A program made the position numbers and the translations under genes. Below are positions 7,002 through 16,858 of a stretch of DNA of 61,591 bases, in pieces (position 1 is the first letter of the stretch; each line of letters starts with the position of its first letter). The stretch is from an uncultured Pelagibacteraceae bacterium (GTDB taxonomy: Bacteria; Pseudomonadota; Alphaproteobacteria; Pelagibacterales; Pelagibacteraceae). The stretch is taken from the NCBI GenBank assembly GCA_902576785.1, contig CACGWC010000007.1, positions 1 through 61,591 on the forward strand, read 5' to 3'. The notes under the pieces were generated by a model. That model worked only from the letters and a program-made list of their open reading frames with translations, ran no database searches and had not been told where the DNA came from.

Positions 7002-9767
7002 ATGGGTAAAATTAAAAAAACAGATCATTTCTATCTTATTGATGGGTCCGGATACATATTTAGAGCCTATTATGCATTGCCGCCATTAACACGAAAAAGC
7101 GATGGTTTGCCAGTAGGAGCAGTAAGTGGATTTTGTAACATGCTGTTTAAATTATTAGAGGACTCTAAATCTAGCGAAAATTTAGAAAAACCAACTCATT
7201 TTGCAGTAATCTTTGACTCTGCAAGAAAGAATTTTCGAAACGAAATATATTCAGATTATAAAGGAAATAGGTCTGATGCTCCTGATGATCTAATTCCACA
7301 ATTCGATTATATTCGAAAGTCAGTATTAGCATTCAATTTACCCTCTATAGAAATGTTAAATTACGAGGCTGATGATTTGATAGCCACCTATGTAGAGCAA
7401 ATATTAGACGAAGGTGCAAAGGTTACAATTGTATCATCTGACAAAGATTTAATGCAACTTTTCAAAAAAAGGGTTCGCATATACGATCCAATGAAGAATA
7501 AGTTTATATCTAATGACGATGTAATCAATAAATTTGGGGTTGGTCCGGATAAAGTAATTGATGTTCAATCACTAGCAGGGGATAGTACAGATAATGTACC
7601 TGGTGTTCCAGGTATTGGTGTAAAAACAGCAGCAGAATTAATTAAGGAATATGGAAATTTAGAAAACCTTCTCAAAAACGCAAATAAAATAAAACAGAAT
7701 AAAAGAAGAGAAACACTTTTAGAAAATAAAGATAAGGCTCTGGTAAGTAAAAAACTGGTCACATTAAAAAATGATGTTCCGGTGAAGGACAAATTAACTG
7801 ACTTTGCTCTAAAAAAAGTAGACGTAGACAAGTTATACAATTTTTTGAGAGAAATGGAATTTAATAGGTTATTGAGTTCGGCAATTTCGACGTATGGTCA
7901 ATCCAAATTTAGTGATGAAATAGAAGTCAAAAAAGAAACATCTAAAATATCAAAAGATAAATATGTTTTAATAAAAAATTTATCTGAAATAAAAGATTGG
8001 ATGCAAGAAGCCGAAGAAGCTGGTGAATTTTCTATTGATACTGAAACAGATTCTCTTGACCCACATCAGGCAAATTTAGTTGGCATCTCAATTTCTAGCA
8101 AAATAGGTAAAGCTTGTTACATTCCAACAGGTCATATTGATAAAAATAATCTAAATGAAAAAGATGTTTTGAGAATTTTAAAACCATATTTAGAAGATAA
8201 AAGTTTAAAAAAAATTGGGCAAAATATTAAATTCGATTACATAATATTTCGTAAAAGGGATATAGATATTCAAAGCATGGAAGATACAATGTTGATGTCA
8301 TACGTTTTAGATGCTGGGAAAAATAGACATAATATGGATACCCTTTCAGATATTCATCTTGGTCACAAAACAATTAAATATAAAGATCTCGTTGGATCTG
8401 GAAAAAAAGAAATTAAATTCAGTCAAGTAAAGTTAAATATTGCAAAAGATTATGCGGCAGAAGATGCTGATATAACTTACCGTTTATATAAAATATTTTT
8501 GAAATCGCTTAAATCAGAAAAATTACTAAATATTTATGAAATTTTTGAAAAACCTTTAATTAAAATTTTAGCATCGATGGAAATCAATGGTATAAAATTG
8601 GATAATAATTTTCTTAAAAAATTATCTGTTAAGTTTGAAAAAAAACTTCAAGACTTAGAAAAACAAATTTTTAAAATTTCAAAAAAAAAATTTAATATTG
8701 CATCGACTAAACAGTTAGGTGAAATAATGTATAATGACCTCAAAATTGCATCGCTAAAAAAGACTAAAAAAGGGAGTTTTGCAACTGGTGCAGCAGTTCT
8801 AGAGGATTTAGCTTACAAAGGGAATGAATTTCCTAAATTGGTTTTAGAATGGAGGCAATCTAGTAAATTGAAAAATACATACTCAGATTCTTTGCCAGAA
8901 CATTTAAATCCTACTACAAAAAGAGTGCATACATCTTTTCTGTTAGCAGCAACTACAACAGGTAGACTTGCATCTAGTGATCCAAATTTACAAAATATTC
9001 CTATTAAAACTGAGGAGGGCAAAGATATTCGTAAAGCCTTCATATCAGAAAAAAATAAAAAACTTATATCAGCAGACTATAATCAAATCGAAATGAGAAT
9101 TTTGGCTGATCTAGCTGATGTAAAAGAACTAAAAAAAGCTTTTAAAAATAATGAGGATATTCACTCATTAACCGCTAGCCAGGTTTTTGGTGCAGACATA
9201 AAAAAAATTGATGCTGATATGAGGAGAAAAGCGAAAGCTATTAATTTTGGAATAATTTATGGAATATCTCAATACGGTTTGGCCAAACAAATTGGTGTAT
9301 CAAACAATGAAGCCGAAGAATTTCTAAATTCATATTTTATTAAATTTCCAGAAATTAAAGAATACATGAATAACACAATTAAATTCTGTAGAAAAAGTGG
9401 ATATGTAAGAAATATTTTTGGTCGAAAAACTCACATTCCAGCAATCAATGACAAAAATTTTAATGTTAGAAATTTTCAAGAAAGGGCAGCTATAAATGCA
9501 CCTATCCAAGGATCTGCATCAGAAATAATGCGACTTGCTATGATTAGAATCAACGATGAGCTTGATACTAAAAAAACAAATGAATTTAATATGTTGCTTC
9601 AAATTCACGATGAATTGATTTTTGAGGTAATTGATAATTGTACTAAATCTGCTTCTAAAAAGATTAAAGATATTATGACAAGTGTGAAAGATAGTGATTT
9701 GCATTCATTTTCAATACCATTATCAGTAGATGTAAACATAGGTGATAACTGGGGAGAGCTTCATTAA
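7002..9767 (+). CDS. polA: DNA polymerase I
   Basis: Replication and repair polymerase that removes Okazaki primers and fills gaps. The 921 residues contain all three modules. Residues 1-290 are the 5'-3' exonuclease (YEADDLIATY, SSDKDLMQL, GVPGIGVKTA). From about 325 comes a 3'-5' exonuclease with the DEDD signature SIDTETDS intact (Asp346, Glu348), so proofreading is probably active. The polymerase domain has motif A SADYNQIEMR (Asp692), the O-helix RRKAKAINFGIIYG and motif C IHDELIFE (His869-Asp870-Glu871). It stands alone on the plus strand ahead of chvI-chvG. Confidence 0.97.
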   Translation: MGKIKKTDHFYLIDGSGYIFRAYYALPPLTRKSDGLPVGAVSGFCNMLFKLLEDSKSSENLEKPTHFAVIFDSARKNFRNEIYSDYKGNRSDAPDDLIPQFDYIRKSVLAFNLPSIEMLNYEADDLIATYVEQILDEGAKVTIVSSDKDLMQLFKKRVRIYDPMKNKFISNDDVINKFGVGPDKVIDVQSLAGDSTDNVPGVPGIGVKTAAELIKEYGNLENLLKNANKIKQNKRRETLLENKDKALVSKKLVTLKNDVPVKDKLTDFALKKVDVDKLYNFLREMEFNRLLSSAISTYGQSKFSDEIEVKKETSKISKDKYVLIKNLSEIKDWMQEAEEAGEFSIDTETDSLDPHQANLVGISISSKIGKACYIPTGHIDKNNLNEKDVLRILKPYLEDKSLKKIGQNIKFDYIIFRKRDIDIQSMEDTMLMSYVLDAGKNRHNMDTLSDIHLGHKTIKYKDLVGSGKKEIKFSQVKLNIAKDYAAEDADITYRLYKIFLKSLKSEKLLNIYEIFEKPLIKILASMEINGIKLDNNFLKKLSVKFEKKLQDLEKQIFKISKKKFNIASTKQLGEIMYNDLKIASLKKTKKGSFATGAAVLEDLAYKGNEFPKLVLEWRQSSKLKNTYSDSLPEHLNPTTKRVHTSFLLAATTTGRLASSDPNLQNIPIKTEEGKDIRKAFISEKNKKLISADYNQIEMRILADLADVKELKKAFKNNEDIHSLTASQVFGADIKKIDADMRRKAKAINFGIIYGISQYGLAKQIGVSNNEAEEFLNSYFIKFPEIKEYMNNTIKFCRKSGYVRNIFGRKTHIPAINDKNFNVRNFQERAAINAPIQGSASEIMRLAMIRINDELDTKKTNEFNMLLQIHDELIFEVIDNCTKSASKKIKDIMTSVKDSDLHSFSIPLSVDVNIGDNWGELH

Positions 9768-9818
9768 TAAACATTTAATTGCCCAATTTTAAACATTTTA
9801 GTATTTTTATAGTTAAAC

Positions 9819-10517
9819 ATGAAACAAACAATTGCCCTTGTTGATGATGATAGAAATATATTAACTAGTTTAAGTATTGCTCTAGAGAAAGAGGGTTTTA
9901 ATATTCAAACCTATTTGGATGGAGAAAGTGCCTTAATAGGTTTGTCAAGAAATCCCCCAGACCTTGCAGTTATAGATATTAAAATGCCAAGAATGGATGG
10001 AGAAGAATTGTTAAAAAAATTGAGAAAAAAAACATCTATGCCCGTTATCTTTTTAACTTCAAAAGATGAAGAGGTGGATGAGCTCTTAGGATTAAAACTA
10101 GGGGCTGATGATTTTGTAAAAAAATCAGGTGGCTTTTCAACTAAAGTTCTTATTGAAAGAATTCGTGTCCAACTTAGAAAAAAAGATAATAATTTAGAGG
10201 ATAATAGAAATATAATTTCACACGGAAAATTAAAACTTGACCCTTCACAGCTAGAGTGTGAATGGGATGGCAAGCAATTACCAGATAAATTAACAACAAC
10301 AGAATTCTTAATTGTAAAGGAATTAGCAAAAAGACCTGGAATTATTAAAGAAAGATCTCAATTAATGGATGTTGCTTACAGAGAAGACACAGATATTGAA
10401 GATAGAACAATAGATAGTCACGTAAAAAGGATTAGAAAAAAGTTTAAAAAAGTAGATAATAACTTTTCAGCGATAGAAACCAGATATGGTAGTGGTTATC
10501 GTTGGAATGTTAAATAA
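9819..10517 (+). CDS. chvI: ChvI-type response regulator
   Basis: OmpR/PhoB-class response regulator, partner of the ChvG kinase in the alphaproteobacterial envelope/acid stress system. The receiver domain has DDD (9-11), phospho-acceptor Asp53 in VIDIKMPRMDG and the conserved LTSKDEE; a winged helix follows from about residue 125 with the recognition region ERSQLMDVAYREDTDIEDRTIDSHVKRIRKKF. Such regulators usually bind promoter repeats and activate transcription. The stop codon overlaps the chvG ATG by one base, as expected for a kinase-regulator pair. Confidence 0.92.
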   Translation: MKQTIALVDDDRNILTSLSIALEKEGFNIQTYLDGESALIGLSRNPPDLAVIDIKMPRMDGEELLKKLRKKTSMPVIFLTSKDEEVDELLGLKLGADDFVKKSGGFSTKVLIERIRVQLRKKDNNLEDNRNIISHGKLKLDPSQLECEWDGKQLPDKLTTTEFLIVKELAKRPGIIKERSQLMDVAYREDTDIEDRTIDSHVKRIRKKFKKVDNNFSAIETRYGSGYRWNVK

Positions 10518-12049
10518 TGGCTACTTCAAAATCTAATAATCAATCTATTTTAAAAAAATTCTTAGTTATCAACTTTATTGTTTTTTTAGTGATAGGTGTA
10601 TTAACATTATTTTACCTTAACACAGTAAAACCTACACTCATTAAAAATAAAACTGCCTCGCACATAAAAATTATTGATAATACAACAGAAAATATTGATC
10701 GTTTAAAAATAAATTTCTCATCTGAAGATATTAGAGAGTTTCTGTTTTCCACTAAATTTTTATTTCAAAGTATAGATAGAGTACAGATATTTGATAGTGA
10801 ATTTAATCTATTAGGAGATACCGACACATTAGACTTAGATCCAAATGCTTTCTCAAGAAGTCTAAATATAATTGAAATGAGTGACTTAAATAATCAAAGT
10901 ATTCAAAATAAGAATTTGAAAGAGAGTAATAAAAGCTTTGAAAGTAAAGAAATATTTGAAGATTTAAAAAAGTACTCATATTCATCAGATTATGGAAAAC
11001 CGTTAACTTACTCTAAAGAAAACTATGATCAATTTTTATTAGTAACTGTTAAAAATGTAGTCAGTGAAAACAAAACAATAGGCTATTTAGCTATTACAGA
11101 AAATGCCAATGAAATAAAGGTTGCAATAGATGAAAGAAGAAATTTTATAATCAGAACTGCTTTGCTTGTCGCATTAGTAATTTTAATTTTTTCATATGTA
11201 TTAAATAGATACTTCTTAAAACCAATTAAAAATTTGGTTCAATATACAAATATTATAAAAAACAAAAGTAAGGAAAAGACCAATATTGGAAATATAAAAA
11301 AAAGAAATGACGAATTGGGAAAATTATCTAATTCTCTTGATGAAATGACTAATGAATTAAACAAAAGAATTACTACAGCAGAAAATTATTCAACAGATCT
11401 TTTGCATGAAATCAGAAATCCTTTAGCATCTCTAAAAAGTGCCTCTGAGATAATTTCTGAAACAAATGACAAATCTCAAAGAAACAAGTTAATTAATATA
11501 GTATCACATGACGTAGAGAGAATTGAAAGATTAATAACTGATTACTCTCAAATGCTGAGAGATGAGGCTGCAATTTCCTCTGAGCAAATGCAAAAATTAA
11601 ATTTAAAAGAGATTGCTCAATCTGTTGTTGACGATTTTAACAGTATCTATGAAACAAAAAAATCGATTGGAATTAAATTGAAATCTAATGGAATTAAAAA
11701 TTATAGTATCTTAGGGATAGAAAATAGAATTGAACAAATTATTGCAAACTTATTAGAAAACTCAATTTCTTTTAGTGAAAATAATCAAGAAATTACCGTT
11801 GAAATATCAAAAGATAAAAATGACAAAATTAAATTAGTTGTAGTTGATCAGGGATCTGGATTTAGTGAAAATGATACAAATAAGATATTTAATAGATTTT
11901 ATAGTAATAGACCTGAAAACTTTGGAGAACATTCGGGTTTGGGATTAAATATTGTCAAAAATTTAGTTGAAATTCATGGTGGTGAAATCAACGCATCTAA
12001 TAATAAAGATAAAGGGGCAAGAATTGAAATAATTTTCCCAGAAGCATAA
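10517..12049 (+). CDS. chvG: ChvG-type sensor histidine kinase
   Basis: Membrane sensor kinase that phosphorylates ChvI. It has a first membrane segment near residues 18-38, a periplasmic sensor of about 170 residues, a second segment around 209-233, a HAMP linker, the H-box LLHEIRNPLASLKS (phosphorylated His297), and the ATP-binding N and G boxes ANLLENSISFSENN, VVDQGSGF and HSGLGLNIVKNLV. At 510 residues it is shorter than many ChvG proteins, which often exceed 550. ahcY follows after 44 bp; in many alphaproteobacteria hprK and PTS genes lie between chvG and ahcY. Confidence 0.92.
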   Translation: MATSKSNNQSILKKFLVINFIVFLVIGVLTLFYLNTVKPTLIKNKTASHIKIIDNTTENIDRLKINFSSEDIREFLFSTKFLFQSIDRVQIFDSEFNLLGDTDTLDLDPNAFSRSLNIIEMSDLNNQSIQNKNLKESNKSFESKEIFEDLKKYSYSSDYGKPLTYSKENYDQFLLVTVKNVVSENKTIGYLAITENANEIKVAIDERRNFIIRTALLVALVILIFSYVLNRYFLKPIKNLVQYTNIIKNKSKEKTNIGNIKKRNDELGKLSNSLDEMTNELNKRITTAENYSTDLLHEIRNPLASLKSASEIISETNDKSQRNKLINIVSHDVERIERLITDYSQMLRDEAAISSEQMQKLNLKEIAQSVVDDFNSIYETKKSIGIKLKSNGIKNYSILGIENRIEQIIANLLENSISFSENNQEITVEISKDKNDKIKLVVVDQGSGFSENDTNKIFNRFYSNRPENFGEHSGLGLNIVKNLVEIHGGEINASNNKDKGARIEIIFPEA

Positions 12050-12093
12050 ATCTTTGTTGATATATTAAATGAAATTGTTAAAAGCCTCTTTCT

Positions 12094-13380
12094 ATGGAAG
12101 ATTTTAAAGTAAAAGATATATCCCAAGCGGAATTTGGAAGAAAAGAAATTTCACTGGCTGAAACTGAAATGCCAGGTTTGATGGCTCTAAGAGATGAGTA
12201 TAAAGGTAAAAAACCTTTAAATGGAGCTCGGATTGTTGGTTGTTTACACATGACAATACAAACAGCTGTCTTAATAGAAACTTTAGTTGAGTTAGGAGCC
12301 GAAGTAAGATGGTCCTCATGTAATATTTTTTCGACACAAGACCATGCGGCAGCAGCAATTGCAAAAGCTGGCATTCCTGTATTTGCTTGGAAAGGCGAAA
12401 CAGAAGAAGAATATTGGTGGTGTGTAAAGCAAACTATTGAAGGAAAAGATGGCTGGAAACCAAATATGATACTTGATGATGGTGGCGATCTTACAGCATT
12501 GATGCACAAAGATTATAAAGAATTACTAAATGATGTTAAAGGTTTATCAGAAGAGACAACTACAGGAGTTTTAGCATTAAAAAAAATGGAAAGTGAAGGC
12601 AATTTACTTGTCCCAGCAATAAATGTTAATGACTCAGTAACAAAATCTAAGTTCGACAACTTATATGGTTGCAGAGAAAGTTTAGTTGATGGAATTAAAA
12701 GAGCTACTGACGTCATGATGTCAGGTAAGGTAGCTATTGTGGCTGGATTTGGAGATGTTGGAAAGGGAAGCGCTGCTTCTCTTCGTCAAAGCGGTGCAAG
12801 AGTTATGGTTACAGAAACAGACCCAATTTGTGCTCTCCAAGCTGCAATGGAAGGTTATGAAGTAGTTTTAATGGATGAAATGATAAAAGAAGCCGACATT
12901 GTTGTTACAGCAACAGGAAATAAAGATATTGTGACAGCTGATCATATGAGAGAAATGAAAGATAGAGCAATTCTATGCAATATTGGTCACTTTGATAATG
13001 AGATCCAAGTAGATGCTCTTAAAAATTATAAATGGGATGAAATAAAACCACAAGTTCACGAAATTACATTGCCGGATGGAAAAAGAATTATTTTGTTAGC
13101 AGAAGGTAGATTGGTAAATCTTGGATGTGCAACTGGACACCCAAGTTTTGTAATGAGTGCTTCTTTTACAAATCAAGTAACAGCTCAGATAGAATTATGG
13201 AATAACTCAGATAAATATGAGAAAAAAGTATATGTTTTACCTAAACATTTAGATGAGAAAGTAGCCAGACTTCATTTAGAAAAAGTTGGAGCTAAATTAA
13301 CCAAATTATCAGATGATCAAGCAAAATATATAAGTGTAACACCAGAAGGACCTTATAAACCAGATGCGTATCGCTACTAA
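12094..13380 (+). CDS. ahcY: S-adenosylhomocysteine hydrolase
   Basis: NAD-dependent enzyme that splits S-adenosylhomocysteine into homocysteine and adenosine, relieving inhibition of methyltransferases. The 428-residue protein shows [20 protein letters not shown] near residue 46, the substrate region [17 protein letters not shown], the NAD-binding [10 protein letters not shown] (Gly218 onward), NIGHFDNEI, and the C-terminal signature ending KPDAYRY. The 44-bp leader is too short for a known SAH riboswitch. tsaE starts inside its last codons (17-bp overlap). Confidence 0.97.
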   Translation: MEDFKVKDISQAEFGRKEISLAETEMPGLMALRDEYKGKKPLNGARIVGCLHMTIQTAVLIETLVELGAEVRWSSCNIFSTQDHAAAAIAKAGIPVFAWKGETEEEYWWCVKQTIEGKDGWKPNMILDDGGDLTALMHKDYKELLNDVKGLSEETTTGVLALKKMESEGNLLVPAINVNDSVTKSKFDNLYGCRESLVDGIKRATDVMMSGKVAIVAGFGDVGKGSAASLRQSGARVMVTETDPICALQAAMEGYEVVLMDEMIKEADIVVTATGNKDIVTADHMREMKDRAILCNIGHFDNEIQVDALKNYKWDEIKPQVHEITLPDGKRIILLAEGRLVNLGCATGHPSFVMSASFTNQVTAQIELWNNSDKYEKKVYVLPKHLDEKVARLHLEKVGAKLTKLSDDQAKYISVTPEGPYKPDAYRY

Positions 13381-13846
13381 AAGTAGCAAAATAGATATTT
13401 CAAAAGAAATTATCACACAAAAAATTGCTGAAAAAATTGCAAGTAAAGTTAGCAAAAATACAACTTTGCTTTTTTATGGAAACATCGGAATAGGTAAGAC
13501 TACATTTATTAGGTATCTAATTAATTATCTTCAAACAAAAAATGGTTTAGAAAAAACAGAAATACCTAGTCCAACTTTTAATATTATAAATGAATATGAG
13601 ATTAATTCTTTGATTGTTAGACATTTTGATCTTTACAGAATTAAAGATAAAAAAGAATTAAATAACTTAGGAATTAATGAAAACTCAGAAGATTATGCTA
13701 GATTAATTGAATGGCCTGAAATCTTGGGCCAAAACGTAGAAAGTACTTTTACATTAAATTTTGAATATGATGAAAAGCTTGAAAATAGGTACTTAATTAT
13801 ATCTAATAATATTGATTTTAATTTTAATGAATTTGAAAAAATTTAA
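13364..13846 (+). CDS. tsaE: tRNA threonylcarbamoyladenosine biosynthesis ATPase TsaE
   Basis: P-loop ATPase that works with TsaB and TsaD to make t6A37 in ANN-decoding tRNAs. The 160-residue protein has the Walker [11 protein letters not shown] (residues 39-48), the [10 protein letters not shown] switch segment, the HFDLYRI motif and the IEWPEILG signature near residue 113, all typical of the YjeE/TsaE family. It starts within ahcY and its end overlaps amgK, so the ahcY-tsaE-amgK-murU run is probably one transcript. Confidence 0.93.
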   Translation: MRIATKSSKIDISKEIITQKIAEKIASKVSKNTTLLFYGNIGIGKTTFIRYLINYLQTKNGLEKTEIPSPTFNIINEYEINSLIVRHFDLYRIKDKKELNNLGINENSEDYARLIEWPEILGQNVESTFTLNFEYDEKLENRYLIISNNIDFNFNEFEKI

Positions 13847-14759
13847 AAAACTATCAGGAGATGCATCTCTTAGACAATTTTATAGAACAAATAATTCAGT
13901 ATTAGTTTATAGCAAAATTCAAAAGCGATCAAACCTGTTAAATTATGATGCAGTTAACAAAATATTGATTAAAAATAAAATATTAGCACCAGGTTTAATT
14001 AGTCAAAATTATAAAAAAAATTTTATAGAAATTGAGGATTTCGGCAATAAAAACATGTTGGATAAAATTAAATCCTCAAAAATTAAATTAAATGAATACA
14101 AAAGAATACTAAAAATTTTATATCAAATTCAAAAAATTAAAAATTTTAAAACTCAAAATTTTCTTAAAAAAAAATTTAATTTATCAAACTATTCAAAAGC
14201 TAAAATACTTAAAGAGTCCTACCTTTTTTTGGATTGGTACTTAGCAGCAAATAAATTAATTATTCAAAAAGGACATTTAAGAAAAAATCTCAAAAAAATT
14301 ATAGATAATTTGTATTTAAATTTAAAAATCAAACACAAAGTGTTTGTACATAGAGATTTTCACGTCTCAAACATGATGTTTTATAAAAATAAAATTGCTT
14401 TAATAGATAGTCAAGATGCTGTCTTGGGTAATCCAGCATATGATTTGGCCTCACTTATAGATGATGTAAGAATTAAAACTTCAAATAGTTTTAAGTCAAA
14501 TATTTTAAAAGTATTCCTAAGTAGTTATAAGTATAAAAATGAATCTCAATTTATTAATGATTTTGAAATTTTATCTGTTTTAAGAAATCTAAAAATAATT
14601 GGTATATTCACCAGACTTGCAAAAAGAGATAAAAAAAGAAAATATCTAAAATTAATACCTTATGCGTGGAAATTAATCGATAATCGTATCAAGAGTAATA
14701 CAAATTTCCATGATTTAAAAAATTTTCTACAAAAAAACCCAAGAATAAAAAAAATATGA
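13827..14759 (+). CDS. amgK: N-acetylmuramate/N-acetylglucosamine kinase AmgK
   Basis: Anomeric sugar kinase of the aminoglycoside-phosphotransferase fold, expected to make MurNAc-1-phosphate in peptidoglycan recycling. Family features are GDASLRQFYR at the N-terminus, the catalytic loop VFVHRDFHVSNMMF near two thirds of the protein and the metal-binding ALIDSQDAVLGNPAYDLAS. I prefer the ATG at 13827 (310 residues); an in-frame TTG at 13812 would add five residues. It overlaps tsaE by 20 bp and murU by 4 bp, the order seen in many alphaproteobacteria. Confidence 0.88.
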   Translation: MNLKKFKKLSGDASLRQFYRTNNSVLVYSKIQKRSNLLNYDAVNKILIKNKILAPGLISQNYKKNFIEIEDFGNKNMLDKIKSSKIKLNEYKRILKILYQIQKIKNFKTQNFLKKKFNLSNYSKAKILKESYLFLDWYLAANKLIIQKGHLRKNLKKIIDNLYLNLKIKHKVFVHRDFHVSNMMFYKNKIALIDSQDAVLGNPAYDLASLIDDVRIKTSNSFKSNILKVFLSSYKYKNESQFINDFEILSVLRNLKIIGIFTRLAKRDKKRKYLKLIPYAWKLIDNRIKSNTNFHDLKNFLQKNPRIKKI

Positions 14760-15448
14760 AAATTAAAACAGCAATAATTTTATGTGCAGGATTTGGAAAA
14801 AGATTAATGCCATTAACCGAGAAAACTCCAAAACCACTCTTAAAAATTAATGAGATTAGCTTATTAGAAAATACTATAAACTTGATAAAAATATTAGAAA
14901 TAAAATCTTTAAAAATTAATACTTTCTATTTAAGTGATAAAATAAAAGAATTCATTTTTTCAAATAATTTTGGTTTAGAAATTCAAATTATAGAAGATGG
15001 TAAAGAAATATTAGATACAGGGGGCGGTCTTTTAAATGTAGTAAATAATTCAGTTGAAACAGATTTTATAGTTTTTAATCCTGATACAATTTGGAACGCT
15101 GAATATGCAAATGAAATTAAGAAGATGGAAAATATATATTTTAAAAATAACTTAGAAAATATTTTAATGGTTGTAAAAAAAGATTTAAGTTTTGATAAAA
15201 GATTTAAAGGTGATTTTTCTATGGATGGCAATAATTTAAAAAAGAACAATGATAAAAATTATATTTATACAGGGTGTCAAATTATAAATAAAAAAATATT
15301 TAAAAATTTATCAAAAAAAATATTTTCAATGAATGAGATTTGGAATAATTACATTAAAAAAGAAAATTTGTTTGGTTTCGAGAGTGGTATTGAGTTTCTT
15401 CATTTAACAGACAAAGATATTTACGAAAAACTTCTTCAAAAAGGTTAG
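14756..15448 (+). CDS. murU: N-acetylmuramate alpha-1-phosphate uridylyltransferase MurU
   Basis: Sugar-phosphate nucleotidyltransferase that makes UDP-MurNAc from MurNAc-1-phosphate, bypassing de novo MurA/MurB synthesis. The 230-residue protein starts with AIILCAGFGKRLMPLTEKTPKPLL, the nucleotide-binding signature of this fold, and has LDTGGGLLN and the metal-binding FNPDTIW. The ATGA overlap with amgK supports the paired function. Its TAG stop sits in a TTAG that also supplies the TAA stop of convergent gpmA. Without the neighbour it could only be called a sugar nucleotidyltransferase. Confidence 0.87.
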   Translation: MKIKTAIILCAGFGKRLMPLTEKTPKPLLKINEISLLENTINLIKILEIKSLKINTFYLSDKIKEFIFSNNFGLEIQIIEDGKEILDTGGGLLNVVNNSVETDFIVFNPDTIWNAEYANEIKKMENIYFKNNLENILMVVKKDLSFDKRFKGDFSMDGNNLKKNNDKNYIYTGCQIINKKIFKNLSKKIFSMNEIWNNYIKKENLFGFESGIEFLHLTDKDIYEKLLQKG

Positions 15449-16155
15449 AATTTAATTAAATCCCTAGATCTACTCTGATCTAGGTATTTAGCTTCTTTTA
15501 TATTCTTTTTTTCAAATTTTAAAAGTAGAGGATTTCCTGTTGGTATTTCAAGTTTAGAAATTTCATTGTCATCAATTTTAAATAAATATTTTAAAAGTGA
15601 TCTAATAGAATTACCATGAGCAGATATAATTATATTATCCTGCAAATTTTTCTCTATGTTTTCAACAAAATAGGGCACAACTCTTTCATAAGTATCTTTA
15701 AGAGACTCTGTGTCTGGAATTAGGTTACGGGGTATATCATTGTAAATACTTATATTTTTTGGATGGTACGGACTATTTATATTTAAAGGTTTTGGTGGGT
15801 TATCCCATGATCTTCTGAATTTGTGAACTTCATCTTCTCCTAGTTTTTTTTTCATTTCATCTTTATTTAATCCTGTAAGTGATCCGTAGTGCCTTTCATT
15901 TAATTGCCAAGCCTTAATTATATGATTTGGTTTTACTCTAATTGTATTTAAAATAAGTTTTAAAGTATCAATGGATCTTAGTTGATAAGAGGTATAAAAA
16001 TGTTTTATTTCTAAATTTAATTTTTTTATGAATTCGCCAGCTTTACAAGCTTCTAATTTACCTTGTGGTGCGAGTTCAACATCGACCCATCCTGTAAATT
16101 TATTTTCTAAATTCCATTCGCTTTGACCATGTCTAACAAGTATTAAGTGACTCAT
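15445..16155 (-). CDS. gpmA: 2,3-bisphosphoglycerate-dependent phosphoglycerate mutase
   Basis: Interconverts 3- and 2-phosphoglycerate in glycolysis/gluconeogenesis. The phosphohistidine motif LVRHGQSEWN (His9) opens the protein, followed by the GpmA-specific FTGWVDVELAPQG, LNERHYGSLTGLNK and the second histidine region ISAHGNSIRSLLKYL. At 236 residues it has the GpmA length. It is divergent from the VanZ-like gene with only 26 bp between starts, so one promoter must lie inside coding sequence. Confidence 0.94.
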   Translation of the reverse strand: MSHLILVRHGQSEWNLENKFTGWVDVELAPQGKLEACKAGEFIKKLNLEIKHFYTSYQLRSIDTLKLILNTIRVKPNHIIKAWQLNERHYGSLTGLNKDEMKKKLGEDEVHKFRRSWDNPPKPLNINSPYHPKNISIYNDIPRNLIPDTESLKDTYERVVPYFVENIEKNLQDNIIISAHGNSIRSLLKYLFKIDDNEISKLEIPTGNPLLLKFEKKNIKEAKYLDQSRSRDLIKF

Positions 16156-16181
16156 TTGTGAAAATTTAATATAGATTAACT

Positions 16182-16553
16182 ATGAATTACTTAAAGCAGT
16201 TTTTTTATCTGTCTAACGTAGTTTTATTTATTTTTTACTTATATCCTGGAAGTATTTTAGGATATTTTTTTTATGGAAACTCCAATATCCAACCACAATT
16301 AACAAGAGATTTTTTAGTATCTTCAAATCACGTTTATGTTTTCTTTGTTGTATCGATTCTAGGATTAATTGCTTTTAGACATAAATTAAAAAATATATTT
16401 ATTTATCTTATTTGTATTTCTATTGTTTTAGAAATTCTGCACTTAATTATTCCAGAAAGAGGATTTGAATTAGGTGATTTGTTTGGTAATATAATAGGTG
16501 TATTTATATCATTTTTAATATTTAAAATAATTTATAAAGGTAGATTGCAATGA
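16182..16553 (+). CDS. VanZ-like small membrane protein
   Basis: Predicted inner-membrane protein of 123 residues with about four hydrophobic segments. The C-terminal ISIVLEILHLIIPERGFELGDLFGNIIGVFISFLIF fits the VanZ-like pattern, where an E(x)nQ/H...R...D...N arrangement precedes the last helix. Molecular function of the family outside teicoplanin resistance is unknown. It overlaps the ATPase zeta subunit by 4 bp, so the two are probably cotranscribed. Confidence 0.7.
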   Translation: MNYLKQFFYLSNVVLFIFYLYPGSILGYFFYGNSNIQPQLTRDFLVSSNHVYVFFVVSILGLIAFRHKLKNIFIYLICISIVLEILHLIIPERGFELGDLFGNIIGVFISFLIFKIIYKGRLQ

Positions 16554-16858
16554 GTTCATTTGATGAAAGAAAAAAAGGTTTTGAAAAAAAATTTGCTCAT
16601 GATGAAGAAAAACAATTTAAAATTAATGCAAGAAAAAACAAATATTTAGGAGAGTGGGCCTCAGAAATTCTGGGATATGATGAGGAAAAAAAAAATCAAT
16701 ATATTCAAGATGTAATTAAAGCAGATTTTGCTGAGGCAGGTGATGAAGATGTTTATAGAAAGCTTTATGGAGATTTAAAAGATAAAAATATATCTGAAGA
16801 TCAAATTAGAAAAAAAATGCAAGAATGTAATGAAAAAGCAACTACTGAAGTTAGTTAG
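16550..16858 (+). CDS. F1-ATPase zeta subunit (DUF1476), ATPase inhibitor
   Basis: Small soluble protein known in Paracoccus and relatives to bind F1-ATPase and block wasteful ATP hydrolysis. The 102-residue sequence has the family opening SSFDERKKGFEKKFAHDEE, then QFKINARKNKYLGEWAS, the DVIKADFAEAGDEDV middle and a C-terminal helix. The N-terminal stretch is the inhibitory region in studied homologues, so the inhibitory function is plausible here. It overlaps the VanZ-like gene by 4 bp and the thermonuclease gene by 29 bp. Confidence 0.9.
   Translation: MSSFDERKKGFEKKFAHDEEKQFKINARKNKYLGEWASEILGYDEEKKNQYIQDVIKADFAEAGDEDVYRKLYGDLKDKNISEDQIRKKMQECNEKATTEVS

Noticed and set aside
9911..10273. 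Antisense open frames such as the 120-codon one opposite chvI
   Set aside because: Their composition mirrors the plus-strand gene, they have no ribosome binding site and no recognisable domain; they are frame shadows of real genes.
12050..12093. S-adenosylhomocysteine or SAM riboswitch before ahcY
   Set aside because: The gap is only 44 bases, with no stable structure visible; known SAH and SAM-V elements need more sequence.
13812..13826. TTG start for amgK adding five residues
   Set aside because: The added residues (ILIL) are not part of the family start, and a normal ATG lies at 13827 just before the conserved GDASLRQFYR.
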